DNA of 34,165 nucleotides from the NCBI GenBank assembly GCA_002296185.1, contig DBHM01000010.1:1-34165 (forward strand). The letters run 5' to 3'. Below are positions 7,434-15,939 of the stretch, one piece after another. The number at the start of each line of letters is the position of its first letter. The first letter of the stretch is position 1. Made by a program: the position numbers and the translations under genes. The notes under the pieces were generated by a model. It saw only the letters and a list, made by a program, of their open reading frames with translations, searched no databases and was not told the origin of the DNA. Origin of the DNA: Alphaproteobacteria bacterium UBA828 (lineage in GTDB: Bacteria > Pseudomonadota > Alphaproteobacteria > UBA828).

Positions 7434-8566
7434 CTTCTCTTATTCCTAGTTATATCTAATAATTTTGCTTTTAATAAACATTCTTCATATTCTGCCTTAG
7501 AAATGGAGTCAGATACAATTCCACTACCAACATTAAAAAACGCCTCACCATCTTCAAATAAACTGGCAGTTCTTATAGCAACATTAAAACAAGAGGAGCC
7601 CCCAGGATCAATATAGCCTATAGCACCACAGTAGACACCTCGTGGCACAAATTCTAATTCACTAATAAGTTCCATAGCTCTAATTTTTGGTGCACCAGTT
7701 ACTGAACCGCACGGAAATAGACTTATAAAAAGATCAGTTATATTAATATCTGTATTTAATTGTGATTTAATTGAAGAAGTCATTTGATGCAGAGAAGGAA
7801 AGGTCTCAATCTTAAATAAATCCGTTACTTTAACCGATCCAGTTTCACTTATTTTGCTCAAGTCATTTCTAAGCAAGTCAACAATCATTAAGTTTTCAGC
7901 ACGTGATTTTTCATCAGATGACATTAACTCTATAAGCTCCCTATCTTCCTTTTTTGTATTACCCCTTCTAATTGTTCCCTTCATAGGACTTGTTTTAATT
8001 TCTTTTCCCTTACATGAGAAAAATAATTCGGGAGATAAGCTTAATACCACAGGATTTCCTAACGCTACAATCCCACCATACTTTACTGGCTGTTGCCTAA
8101 TAAGAATATCATATAGGTTAATGGGATCTCCTGAATATTCACCTTTCATTGGAAAAGTAAGGTTCAACTGATATACTTCACCTGAATTTATGTAGTGCAT
8201 AACTTTTTTAAAAGTTTTTGTGTATTGTTCCTCTGTACAGGTTGGAAAGACCTCAATAAAACACTTTTCTTCATGATAATTTTGAGGTTTATAGTCGTAT
8301 CTCACGCGTTGAAATGCCGCGAAGTTTACTAAAGGAAAACTACGCAAGTTTGGTAATTTCTTTTGAAGTTTTTTTTCTAAAACATAGCCCAGTTCATAAG
8401 AGACATACCCAGCAACGTATAAACCATCAGATAAGGCCTGTATAATTTTATTAAAGGCACCCGCAACCTCATTTGGCTGACTTGCAACGATAGAAAAAAG
8501 AGGATCGTCATAAAAACGCCTGGATTGAGTAGTACTATCCTCTAAAAAAACATATGAGTCCGACAC
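7430..8566 (-). CDS. pabB: Aminodeoxychorismate synthase component I
   Basis: A 378-residue chorismate-utilising enzyme that makes 4-amino-4-deoxychorismate for p-aminobenzoate and folate. The PMKGT motif (195-199, Lys196 the nucleophile that distinguishes PabB from TrpE) is present. So are DEKSRAENLMIVDLLRND (218-235), GSVTGAPK (287-294) and the closing GSGIVSDS and EYEEC segments. It is shorter than E. coli PabB, as in many bacteria with a compact N-terminal domain. No pabA is visible and the class IV aminotransferase at 30836 is far away and unlike a PabC. It is the first gene of a four-gene operon; the other members look unrelated to folate, so the link is probably only transcriptional. 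Confidence 0.93.
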   Translation of the reverse strand: MSDSYVFLEDSTTQSRRFYDDPLFSIVASQPNEVAGAFNKIIQALSDGLYVAGYVSYELGYVLEKKLQKKLPNLRSFPLVNFAAFQRVRYDYKPQNYHEEKCFIEVFPTCTEEQYTKTFKKVMHYINSGEVYQLNLTFPMKGEYSGDPINLYDILIRQQPVKYGGIVALGNPVVLSLSPELFFSCKGKEIKTSPMKGTIRRGNTKKEDRELIELMSSDEKSRAENLMIVDLLRNDLSKISETGSVKVTDLFKIETFPSLHQMTSSIKSQLNTDINITDLFISLFPCGSVTGAPKIRAMELISELEFVPRGVYCGAIGYIDPGGSSCFNVAIRTASLFEDGEAFFNVGSGIVSDSISKAEYEECLLKAKLLDITRNKRR

Positions 8567-8872
8567 AATTACCCGCTATTCTTATTTTTAAAAAATATTA
8601 GATAAAAGAACTCTAAATAAAGCGATTTTAGGCACATAATAATCCTATAATGACCAATAAAAATAACTAATTATATATTAGGCTAATTATAATAGAAGGG
8701 AATGCCAAAATTCTTGGTATAAAGTAATAACAAAATACTATATTATTTGAACTCTCAGACCCGATTTTTATAAATTTTCTTCATATTTTTCGCTTTTTCA
8801 TAGCGTCTTTGAAATGATTAGTTTATTAGGGTTTATATAACAGGTTCTTAAATCTCAGGAATCTAATGCCGA
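8567..8872. other. Divergent intergenic region pabB/purF
   Basis: A 306-base A/T-rich region between divergent genes. It contains the candidate purF promoter and a 4-bp CGCT/AGCG hairpin (8791-8805). ATG at 8866 opens a six-codon reading frame that ends at 8886, overlapping the purF start. I see no tRNA, riboswitch fold or gene remnant in it. Confidence 0.6.
8747..8774 (+). promoter_or_regulatory. Candidate sigma-70-type promoter of purF
   Basis: TTGAAC (8747-8752) and TATAAA (8769-8774) are separated by 16 bases, close to the -35/-10 consensus. Transcription would begin near 8781 and leave a leader of about 90 bases. Such matches are common in A/T-rich DNA. Confidence 0.4.
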
Positions 8873-10339
8873 ATGATCTATACTAGAAGCGACGACGATA
8901 GAATGCGAGAAGAATGCGGCGTTTTTGGCATTTTCGGTCACCCTGATGCAGCTGCTATAACCGCACTTGGGCTTCATGCTTTACAACATAGGGGGCAAGA
9001 GGCAGCAGGTATTGTCACTTGTGATAGCCGTAGATTCTTTGCCGAGCGTCGCCTAGGCCTTGTAGGAGATAACTTCACAAAACCTGAAGTTCTAAAGCAA
9101 CTTTCAGGAACCTCTGCAATTGGTCATGTTAGATACTCTACTACTGGTGATACAGTACTACGTAATGTTCAGCCTCTTTTTGCAGATCTAGCTGGTGGCG
9201 GATTCGCGGTATCACATAATGGTAATTTAACTAATGCTAGAACACTTAGAGATCAATTAGTCCAAGAAGGCTCAATATTTCAATCTACATCAGACACAGA
9301 AGTCATAATGCAACTCGTAGCACTATCGAAACGGGAGAGAACCTTATCTCGACTTATCGATGCTTTATTCCAAATCGAAGGCGCTTTTGCATTAACTATT
9401 TTAACAAATAAGAAACTTATCGGCGTTAGGGACCCATTAGGAATTAGGCCTTTAGTATTAGGCGAACTTAATGGTCACTACATTCTTTGTTCGGAAACAT
9501 GTGCTCTTGATATTATAGGTGCTAATTTTATTAGAGAAATTGAAAATGGCGAAATAGTGGTTATAACAGAAGACGGGTTACAAAGTATAAAACCATTCCC
9601 TCACCGCCCTCCTCGGCCATGTATATTTGAATACATTTACTTCGCGAGACCAGATAGTAATGTCGGAGGCATAAATGTTTATGAGTGCAGAAAAAAATTT
9701 GGCAAAGAATTAGCAAAAGAATCTTTTGTAGAGGCGGATATTGTTGTTCCAGTGCCTGATAGCGGTGTCCCATCTGCAGTAGGTTTTGCTGAGATATCGC
9801 AGATACCCTTCGAACTCGGGATTATAAGGAACCATTATGTGGGACGTACATTTATAGAACCACAACAAGAAATTCGCGCTCTATCAGTAAAACTTAAACA
9901 TAATGCCAACCGTTCTTTGGTGGAAAATAAAAGAGTAATACTTGTTGATGATTCTATCGTAAGGGGAACTACTGCTATAAAAATAGTACAAATGATTAGA
10001 GATGCAGGGGCCTCTGAAGTTCATATGCGTATTGGTGCACCCCCCATTACACATCCTGATTTTTATGGGATAGATACACCAAGCCATCAACAACTTCTCG
10101 CTGCCAACCATTCGCTTGAGGACATGCAAAAACATATAGGAGCTGATAGCCTTGAGTTCCTTAGTATAGATGGACTTTATAGAGCAATGGGTCATAAACA
10201 AGGACGGGATAATAATTCCCCCTCATATACAGATCATTGTTTTACCGGTGATTACCCCACCCTCTTGAAAGACCAAAGAAATGATAAAAATATCCGACAA
10301 TTGTCATTATTATCTGAGAAAAGCAGGAAAAATAACTAG
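8873..10339 (+). CDS. purF: Amidophosphoribosyltransferase
   Basis: A 488-residue enzyme for the first committed step of purine synthesis: glutamine plus PRPP give phosphoribosylamine. The Ntn-hydrolase domain opens with Cys15 in EECGVFGIFG after a 14-residue propeptide that must be removed to free the catalytic Cys. HRGQEAAG (39-46) and SHNGNLTN (114-121) follow. The PRPP-binding loop VILVDDSIVRGTT is at 355-367. Of the four cysteines that hold the 4Fe-4S cluster in Bacillus PurF, only those at 250 and 456 remain; HPDF (395-398) and TDHC replace the others, so no cluster is expected. The start at 8873 is favoured by the propeptide length, though an out-of-frame ATG lies 7 bases before it. 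Confidence 0.97.
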   Translation: MIYTRSDDDRMREECGVFGIFGHPDAAAITALGLHALQHRGQEAAGIVTCDSRRFFAERRLGLVGDNFTKPEVLKQLSGTSAIGHVRYSTTGDTVLRNVQPLFADLAGGGFAVSHNGNLTNARTLRDQLVQEGSIFQSTSDTEVIMQLVALSKRERTLSRLIDALFQIEGAFALTILTNKKLIGVRDPLGIRPLVLGELNGHYILCSETCALDIIGANFIREIENGEIVVITEDGLQSIKPFPHRPPRPCIFEYIYFARPDSNVGGINVYECRKKFGKELAKESFVEADIVVPVPDSGVPSAVGFAEISQIPFELGIIRNHYVGRTFIEPQQEIRALSVKLKHNANRSLVENKRVILVDDSIVRGTTAIKIVQMIRDAGASEVHMRIGAPPITHPDFYGIDTPSHQQLLAANHSLEDMQKHIGADSLEFLSIDGLYRAMGHKQGRDNNSPSYTDHCFTGDYPTLLKDQRNDKNIRQLSLLSEKSRKNN

Positions 10340-10378
10340 ACTTTGTTTGTATTTCAAAAATATTAGGGTTTAAGTACT

Positions 10379-13198
10379 ATGATAAATAATAAAATAAATC
10401 ATTCTTATATGTATTTTTATAGCTTTTTGTTTATCACGTTAATTACTGGAATACTTTCCATAAATAACCATGCACGAGCTCAGACTACTACTGAATCAAT
10501 AGGAGTAGTTTCACTTATAAATAATATTGTTAGTGCTGAGGATGATAGTCGTGAGTCAATACTTACTGGTGGTATGAAAGTCTATCCAGGGCAGAAAATA
10601 AAGACTCTAATGAATAGTAAGGTTGAAATTCTCTTTGCCGATCAAACAATTATTAACTTAGGACCTGATAGTGAGATAGAGTTAAGCTCTTATGAAGGCA
10701 AAAAAAATGAATCAAAATTTTCTGTTAAAGTAAATAGCGGAATTGTAAGATTCCAATCTGGTACCCTTCCATCAGATTCCTATGAAATTTTATCCCCCGA
10801 TGCCATAGTTAAAGTTAAAGGGACAAAACTAGATTTACTTGTTTCCAGATCTGGAGGAACTGAAGTTGTTCTTCGAGAAGGATTGGCTAGCGTTACCCGA
10901 CAATCTCTCAGCACAAATACAATTACAAATAATCCTGCACAAATTACAACCATTCTAAACAACAGTGATACTTACCTACAGGTATCACAAGGTATTCAGA
11001 TATCTGAAGAACCATCGACTATATCAGAAGAACAGGCAGAATTATATGAAATTGAACTACCAATATTTTTAAATAACATTCCTGATATAACTGACTTAAA
11101 CCCACAAAGAATTCGTGCTGAGGGTAATATTAGAAGAAATACAGCTGGAGCACTAGCTAACCGGCCAGCCCTCCGATCAACTAAATTAGCAGCTAACATT
11201 AACCAAACAATAGCCCTTACTAAGATTATTAATAAGCAGCTACGATCATGTACTGGTTCTGCCTGTAGAATTCTTGTGAATCAAAAAAACCTGCTTGATC
11301 AAGTTAGAAGACGACTTAAAAAAGAAGCACGTCAATATCTAAAAAATAAGCCAAGTAATGTTACTGCAAATAATAGTGAAACAAATATATCGTCTGCTGC
11401 TATAGCTGCACTAGAGAAAGCCCTACTCAACGAAGCTAATTTTGCAAGACAAGCTGAAGAGGCACTGAATAAAGCAAATCAATTAAAGATAGAAGCAGAG
11501 AATAAAAATTCTGCTTTAATTTCGGCAAACACTATCCAAGATTCTGCTGAATCTAAGTTAACTGATCTTATTAACGAAAAAGATCAACTTTCATCATCAA
11601 TTATTTTAGCAAATGATGAGAAGACAGCATCTGAATTATCTTTAAAAGAAGCTGATGAAAAATATCAAAGTAGTCAGGAAAACCTAAATTCAATACAGGA
11701 GACTTTTGATCAATTAAAACAGGATCAAGAAAAATCTCAAAAAAACTATAACAAAAAAGTAGAAGCATGGGGTCAAGAAACAGCTGATGCTATACTCGTA
11801 TATGGTGCTGCTAATAAAGAAAAGAAAGAAGCAGATAAGGCACTTAGTTCAGCAAAAAATGAAAAGAGCTCAGCGAGTAAAGACTTTGGTAAAAAACAAA
11901 AAACATATAATAAAGCAAAAGGCGCTGTTGATGATTTAAATACTAAAATAGAAAATACTAAAAACAATATCGAAAATATCGAAAAAAAAATAAAAGATAG
12001 GCAAGATCAAGGTAAAGATACAACTAAATTAGAAAAGAACCTAAACAAACAAAAAAATAATCTAGTTTCTCAACAAACATCATTAGAAAACAAAAGTGTA
12101 AATCTTAATGATGCTACCACAAAATATAATGCAGCAAATACTAGAAAAAATAACGCAGAAACAGCGTTTGATGCAGCTCAAAGTCGTGTAACTGATGCAA
12201 CCAAAATTTTTGAACAAGCTCAAGGTAATTTTACAGGATTAGATGAAAAAGCTAAAAAACAAATTAACAAAGCTAATTTAAATCTCATTAAAGCAAATAA
12301 TAATCTTGCAAGTGCTACTGATGAATTAGAATCTGCAAAACTAGAAAATGATTTAGCAAATAAAGTTTTTGATAATGCCACTACTCAATCCGAGGTAGCA
12401 AATCAGAATTGGCAATCCATAAGCAATGATATTACAAATATTAATACTAATATCCAGGACGCAGAACAGAATCTAGAAGCCGCTAAAAATGGAGTAGAAA
12501 TAGCAAATTCAGAATTTGTAAATGCCCAAGAGGCAGCAAATCAAGCAATCTCTGCTGCTGATGACTTGCAGAAAAAAGCAGAAAATGCCTCTGCAGCAGT
12601 TGAACAAGCTAAAAATGAGATTGAAAGCGTTACTAACACAAAAACTAGCGCACGTGTTGCAATTGCAACAGCGCAAACAACTGCCATAGTTAATTTAATA
12701 GCCGATGAAGACAATCCCTTACGTATTAGGTCTATAAATGACCAACAAGAAACCAAGAAGAAAAGTAATAAAAGTATATCTAAATCTTCAAAGAAAAATA
12801 AAAAAGCGAAAAAAAATAAAAAAACTAAGAACAAACTTAAGGTCTCAAAAGATAGTCCAAAAGGTAAAAAATCCAAGGCCCTTAAATCTAATAATAAAAA
12901 AACTTTAGCCGCAACCAAGAAAGCAAAGAAAAAAGCTAAAGCAGCTGAAAAAAAGGCTAAATCAGCTGCAAAATCCGCATCAAAAAAGGCTAAATCAGCT
13001 TCTAAGAAAGCTAAAGCTGCAGCTAAAAAAGCTAAAGCACAGGCAAAAAAGTCTAGTAAACTCGCAAAGAAAAAAGCTAAAACTGCAGCTAAACAAGCTA
13101 AAGCTGCAGCTAAAAAAGCTAAGGCCGCCAAACGTGCAGCTAAGAAAGCACGTAAAGCAGCTAGAAGAAAAGCTGCGCGTGAATCCTCTGGCAGCTAG
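10379..13198 (+). CDS. Exported FecR-domain protein with long coiled coil and histone-H1-like Lys/Ala tail
   Basis: A 939-residue protein of unusual architecture. Residues 1-34 form a signal peptide ending ARA. Residues about 40-175 are a FecR-type beta domain (VYPGQKIKT, LGPDSEIEL, VKVKGTKLDL). A short Cys pair, CTGSAC (291-296), could form a disulfide. Residues about 340-770 are rich in Ala, Glu, Asn, Lys and Gln in heptad-like order and should be a very long coiled coil. Residues about 791-939 are almost all Lys, Ala, Ser and Arg, with repeated KKAKAAA units, as in histone H1 or AlgP-like tails. The gene is 39 bases after purF and 14 before the TPR/barrel gene. I infer a periplasmic or surface protein; the polybasic tail could bind DNA, lipopolysaccharide or other polyanions. 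No family name covers the whole protein. Confidence 0.85.
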   Translation: MINNKINHSYMYFYSFLFITLITGILSINNHARAQTTTESIGVVSLINNIVSAEDDSRESILTGGMKVYPGQKIKTLMNSKVEILFADQTIINLGPDSEIELSSYEGKKNESKFSVKVNSGIVRFQSGTLPSDSYEILSPDAIVKVKGTKLDLLVSRSGGTEVVLREGLASVTRQSLSTNTITNNPAQITTILNNSDTYLQVSQGIQISEEPSTISEEQAELYEIELPIFLNNIPDITDLNPQRIRAEGNIRRNTAGALANRPALRSTKLAANINQTIALTKIINKQLRSCTGSACRILVNQKNLLDQVRRRLKKEARQYLKNKPSNVTANNSETNISSAAIAALEKALLNEANFARQAEEALNKANQLKIEAENKNSALISANTIQDSAESKLTDLINEKDQLSSSIILANDEKTASELSLKEADEKYQSSQENLNSIQETFDQLKQDQEKSQKNYNKKVEAWGQETADAILVYGAANKEKKEADKALSSAKNEKSSASKDFGKKQKTYNKAKGAVDDLNTKIENTKNNIENIEKKIKDRQDQGKDTTKLEKNLNKQKNNLVSQQTSLENKSVNLNDATTKYNAANTRKNNAETAFDAAQSRVTDATKIFEQAQGNFTGLDEKAKKQINKANLNLIKANNNLASATDELESAKLENDLANKVFDNATTQSEVANQNWQSISNDITNINTNIQDAEQNLEAAKNGVEIANSEFVNAQEAANQAISAADDLQKKAENASAAVEQAKNEIESVTNTKTSARVAIATAQTTAIVNLIADEDNPLRIRSINDQQETKKKSNKSISKSSKKNKKAKKNKKTKNKLKVSKDSPKGKKSKALKSNNKKTLAATKKAKKKAKAAEKKAKSAAKSASKKAKSASKKAKAAAKKAKAQAKKSSKLAKKKAKTAAKQAKAAAKKAKAAKRAAKKARKAARRKAARESSGS
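12911..13168 (+). repeat. Degenerate Lys/Ala coding repeat (KKAKAAA-like units)
   Basis: Residues about 845-930 of the FecR protein repeat the pattern Lys-Lys-Ala-Lys-Ala-Ala(-Ala), encoded by varied AAA/AAG and GCT/GCA codons. The codon variation argues for selection on the protein pattern rather than a recent DNA slippage event. The same stretch creates a long antisense reading frame that I do not regard as a gene. Confidence 0.75.
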
Positions 13199-13212
13199 TA
13201 TCTATCAGACAT

Positions 13213-14352
13213 ATGTGTAATTTTTTTATAACTAGATTATATCAACCCTTGCTTATAGTAATAGGCATATATTGTTCATTACTTTTGAGCACAAGTTATG
13301 CCTCTGAAATAAAAAATACCAATACACTTGAGTCATTATGGGAAGAGGTTCTACAAAACCCAACTAATGTTGAAGCGAACATTGATTATGCTCTTGAAGC
13401 GGAGGCCTTAGGTTTTCATGATCGCGCCATCGCAGCATTCAGGCGCGCTTTAAGTATTGATCCGAAAAATGCACTTGCTAGAAGAAAAACTGATCACTTA
13501 ATTGACCTCAATAGACCAGGTGTTATTTCTGGAACCCTAATATTAGGAACCTCATATAATACAAATGCCTCCCAAGCAAGTACGAATGAAAAAGGAGACA
13601 AAGCCCTATCTAATACAATTGTTGTATCCGGCGATAGAAACTTATTTGGTATGAGATGGAAGTCTTCGTTTATTAATTTTGCAGACGCTCATACTGAATT
13701 AAGAGGATCAGATATAAATTATACCAGCATCAAGACGGGACCGTCTTTGAACATTAGCAATGGAAATAAAATTAACATTTCCGCAAATATAGAAACAACC
13801 ACAATTAATTCTGATTTAGATAGTTATTCATTTGGTATTATGGGTGATACTTCTTTCATGGACGGACTTATAAAAAATCTCGATTATGGTTTTAAATTTG
13901 TTGAAGGGCATTCAGAAGGTAGCATTAGTTATTTTAACGGATTTCTTGCATCCTCATTACACATTGGATCAGGTATTATTCAAGAAAATGATGCAATACA
14001 ATTACAGCCTTCCTTTTCTTTTAATATAAACAAAAAAGGATTTGATAGTTCAGGATCTAGAGATAGGCTAATCAACTTATCTTCAAGCCTAGATTACACC
14101 CTTCAAATTTCAGATATTCGCTCAGTTAATTTATTTACAAGTCCTTCATATAGTTATTACCTAAAACATAGAACTACAGACTCTAAAGATAGAATGGATC
14201 TAAGCGCAGAAATTGGTGGTTCATTTAACTATAGTATCTCAAGCTCAGTTACTTTTACAATATCATTAGGGAGAGAACAAAATTTTTCTAATTTTAATGA
14301 GTTTGAATATACAAATTACCACGCTGAAAGTAGTCTGGTATATACATTCTAA
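13213..14352 (+). CDS. TPR plus outer-membrane beta-barrel protein, partner of the FecR protein
   Basis: A 379-residue exported protein. It has a signal peptide (about 1-31, ending SYA) and a TPR-like helical region (about 40-100, with NVEANIDYALEAEALG and AIAAFRRALSIDPKNALA). From about 105 on it shows alternating polar/hydrophobic strands with Asn/Ser/Gly turns. It ends SSLVYTF, with the terminal Phe that marks outer-membrane barrels for BAM assembly. The order TPR then barrel recalls Slam-type (DUF560) surface translocators, but I cannot show homology, and about 275 residues would fit some 12-14 strands. It starts 14 bases after the FecR gene, so the two are almost certainly co-expressed. 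A translocon or anchor for the FecR protein is my inference. Confidence 0.75.
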   Translation: MCNFFITRLYQPLLIVIGIYCSLLLSTSYASEIKNTNTLESLWEEVLQNPTNVEANIDYALEAEALGFHDRAIAAFRRALSIDPKNALARRKTDHLIDLNRPGVISGTLILGTSYNTNASQASTNEKGDKALSNTIVVSGDRNLFGMRWKSSFINFADAHTELRGSDINYTSIKTGPSLNISNGNKINISANIETTTINSDLDSYSFGIMGDTSFMDGLIKNLDYGFKFVEGHSEGSISYFNGFLASSLHIGSGIIQENDAIQLQPSFSFNINKKGFDSSGSRDRLINLSSSLDYTLQISDIRSVNLFTSPSYSYYLKHRTTDSKDRMDLSAEIGGSFNYSISSSVTFTISLGREQNFSNFNEFEYTNYHAESSLVYTF

Positions 14353-14410
14353 TAAATTTTATATTCTTAATAATCTACCCTTTGAAAAATATCTTGGAGA
14401 ATATTTATTA

Positions 14411-15403
14411 ATGATAAAGAATAAAATATGTGTGATTGGAGCCAGTGGTTTAGTAGGCTCACATATTACTTGTGAGGCACTAAAGAGAGGATATATAGTA
14501 AATGGTACAATGCGAGATAACAGCAATAAGTCGAAAACACGTTATCTTAAATTACTTCAAAACTCAGAAAATCTAAATTTATTTACATCTGACATGCGAA
14601 ATATGGATTCACTTCAGGCGCCATTAGAAGGCGCTGACTGCGTTTTTATAGCATCCCTCATACCAACATATACGGGACTTAATGGGAAAAATGCTAAAGA
14701 AATGGAGATTGATCAAGGTTATATAGAAATAATTATGCCCACTGTAACTGGATGTATGAATATACTTGAAACAGCAAAAAAATGTGGGATTAAAAAAGCT
14801 GTTATTTGCTCATCAACATCTAGTGCAAACCCATTTCCAGCTGTTCCTATAAAAAATGAAGATCATTGGTCTGATGTAGAGCATCAGTGTAAAGAGAAAA
14901 AATATACTTCTGCAGCAAAAACTATAATGGAAAAAATTGCCCTAGAATTTTGTGAAAAAGAAGGTATCCGCCTTTCAATTTTTTTACCTACCGGGCTTTA
15001 TGGCACTGCAATACTTCCAGATCACATGCGTCATAATCCCTTCTCATGGATAAAAAGCTTAATAGAAGGTGGACCACCAAGACACACACAAACTCCAAAT
15101 GATTCAGCATCAATGATACACCTCCATGACTTAAGGAAGTTAATGTTAGCTGCATATGAAGACGAAAATGCATTCGGTAGGTATTTTGGTGTTTATGGAA
15201 GTATACACTGGAAAGATATATACGCCGAATGTAAAAAATATATTCCTAATATGCAAACACCTCTCCCAATTAGAGAAAATCCAGTAGAAGAGACAAAGTT
15301 TGACTTTTTACGCAGGGATAGTCTTAAAGTTAACGTTCGTGACTTTCCAACACTTTTGCGTGAGACAGTTGAATGGGTTCAATCTAACCCATTTGATGAA
15401 TAA
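14411..15403 (+). CDS. NAD(P)-dependent epimerase/dehydratase (extended SDR, dihydroflavonol-reductase-like)
   Basis: A 330-residue extended short-chain dehydrogenase. The Rossmann motif GASGLVGSH (10-18), a DMRN segment (61-64) after strand 3, and CSSTSS (133-138) holding the active-site Ser are visible. The nearby text TIMEKIALEF aligns with the helix after YxxxK in dihydroflavonol reductase-like enzymes. However, the motif reads Y165-TSAA-K170, so Tyr and Lys are one residue further apart than YxxxK. I chose the ATG at 14411 because GGAGA lies 10 bases before it and the Rossmann strand begins at once; the longer frame from 14297 overlaps the barrel gene. The substrate is unknown. Confidence 0.85.
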   Translation: MIKNKICVIGASGLVGSHITCEALKRGYIVNGTMRDNSNKSKTRYLKLLQNSENLNLFTSDMRNMDSLQAPLEGADCVFIASLIPTYTGLNGKNAKEMEIDQGYIEIIMPTVTGCMNILETAKKCGIKKAVICSSTSSANPFPAVPIKNEDHWSDVEHQCKEKKYTSAAKTIMEKIALEFCEKEGIRLSIFLPTGLYGTAILPDHMRHNPFSWIKSLIEGGPPRHTQTPNDSASMIHLHDLRKLMLAAYEDENAFGRYFGVYGSIHWKDIYAECKKYIPNMQTPLPIRENPVEETKFDFLRRDSLKVNVRDFPTLLRETVEWVQSNPFDE

Positions 15404-15453
15404 TGTTTGGTATTTAAGTATTATTAATATATTTCATTAAAAGAAATAGAAAA

Positions 15454-15927
15454 ATGACTATCACTAATATTGAGAATGAAAAAAATAAAAATATTTTTGG
15501 AATACCTCGATTTCCACTAATACTTGGTGCTATGGGTTTAATACCTTTTTGGGGATGCACTATATACAGTTTATTAGGACCGCTTGAAACATCTAATCTA
15601 ACACAGACTTTTGTATTATTTTATGGCGCTATCATTCTATCTTTTCTCGGAGGAGTGCATTGGGGGTGCGCTATATCTAGAAGTAAACAGAGTACACACT
15701 ATAAAAAGCATTTAATATTTAGTGTTATACCTTCATTATTAGGGTGGCCAGCCTTAATGTTACCTCAAGATATTGGAATAGCTATTTTGATGATAGGTTT
15801 TGTATTAACATTATTAATTGATATTTTTTTTTCAGAAATATCAAGTATTCCCAAATGGTACCCTAAATTACGTAAGCCACTAAGTGTATCTGTAATAGTT
15901 TGCTTAATAATAGCAACGCTAACATAA
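15454..15927 (+). CDS. DUF3429 family inner-membrane protein
   Basis: A 157-residue integral membrane protein with four or five predicted helices, starting near FPLILGAMGLIPFWG. The segment FYGAIILSFLGGVHWG, with its conserved Gly and His-Trp-Gly, is characteristic of DUF3429, a family of unknown function widespread in Proteobacteria. It starts 50 bases after the SDR gene and ends 12 bases before nth, so the three may be co-transcribed. No catalytic site can be inferred. Confidence 0.8.
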   Translation: MTITNIENEKNKNIFGIPRFPLILGAMGLIPFWGCTIYSLLGPLETSNLTQTFVLFYGAIILSFLGGVHWGCAISRSKQSTHYKKHLIFSVIPSLLGWPALMLPQDIGIAILMIGFVLTLLIDIFFSEISSIPKWYPKLRKPLSVSVIVCLIIATLT

Positions 15928-15939
15928 AAAAATTTAATA

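Noticed and set aside
8825..8834. TTAGGGTTT elements before purF, also before the FecR gene (10362-10371) and near 1590 and 21331
   Set aside because: The copies are few, differ in position and strand, and the one at 10362 can serve as a ribosome site; no repeat family is supported.
12541..13131. A 196-residue minus-strand frame antisense to the Lys/Ala tail
   Set aside because: It is rich in Leu, Ala and Phe only because it is the complement of Lys/Ala codons; it has no family motif and lies inside a well-supported gene.
14297..14410. Upstream extension of the SDR gene overlapping the barrel gene
   Set aside because: The extension has no homology-like pattern, overlaps the barrel end, and a GGAGA ribosome site fits the ATG at 14411.
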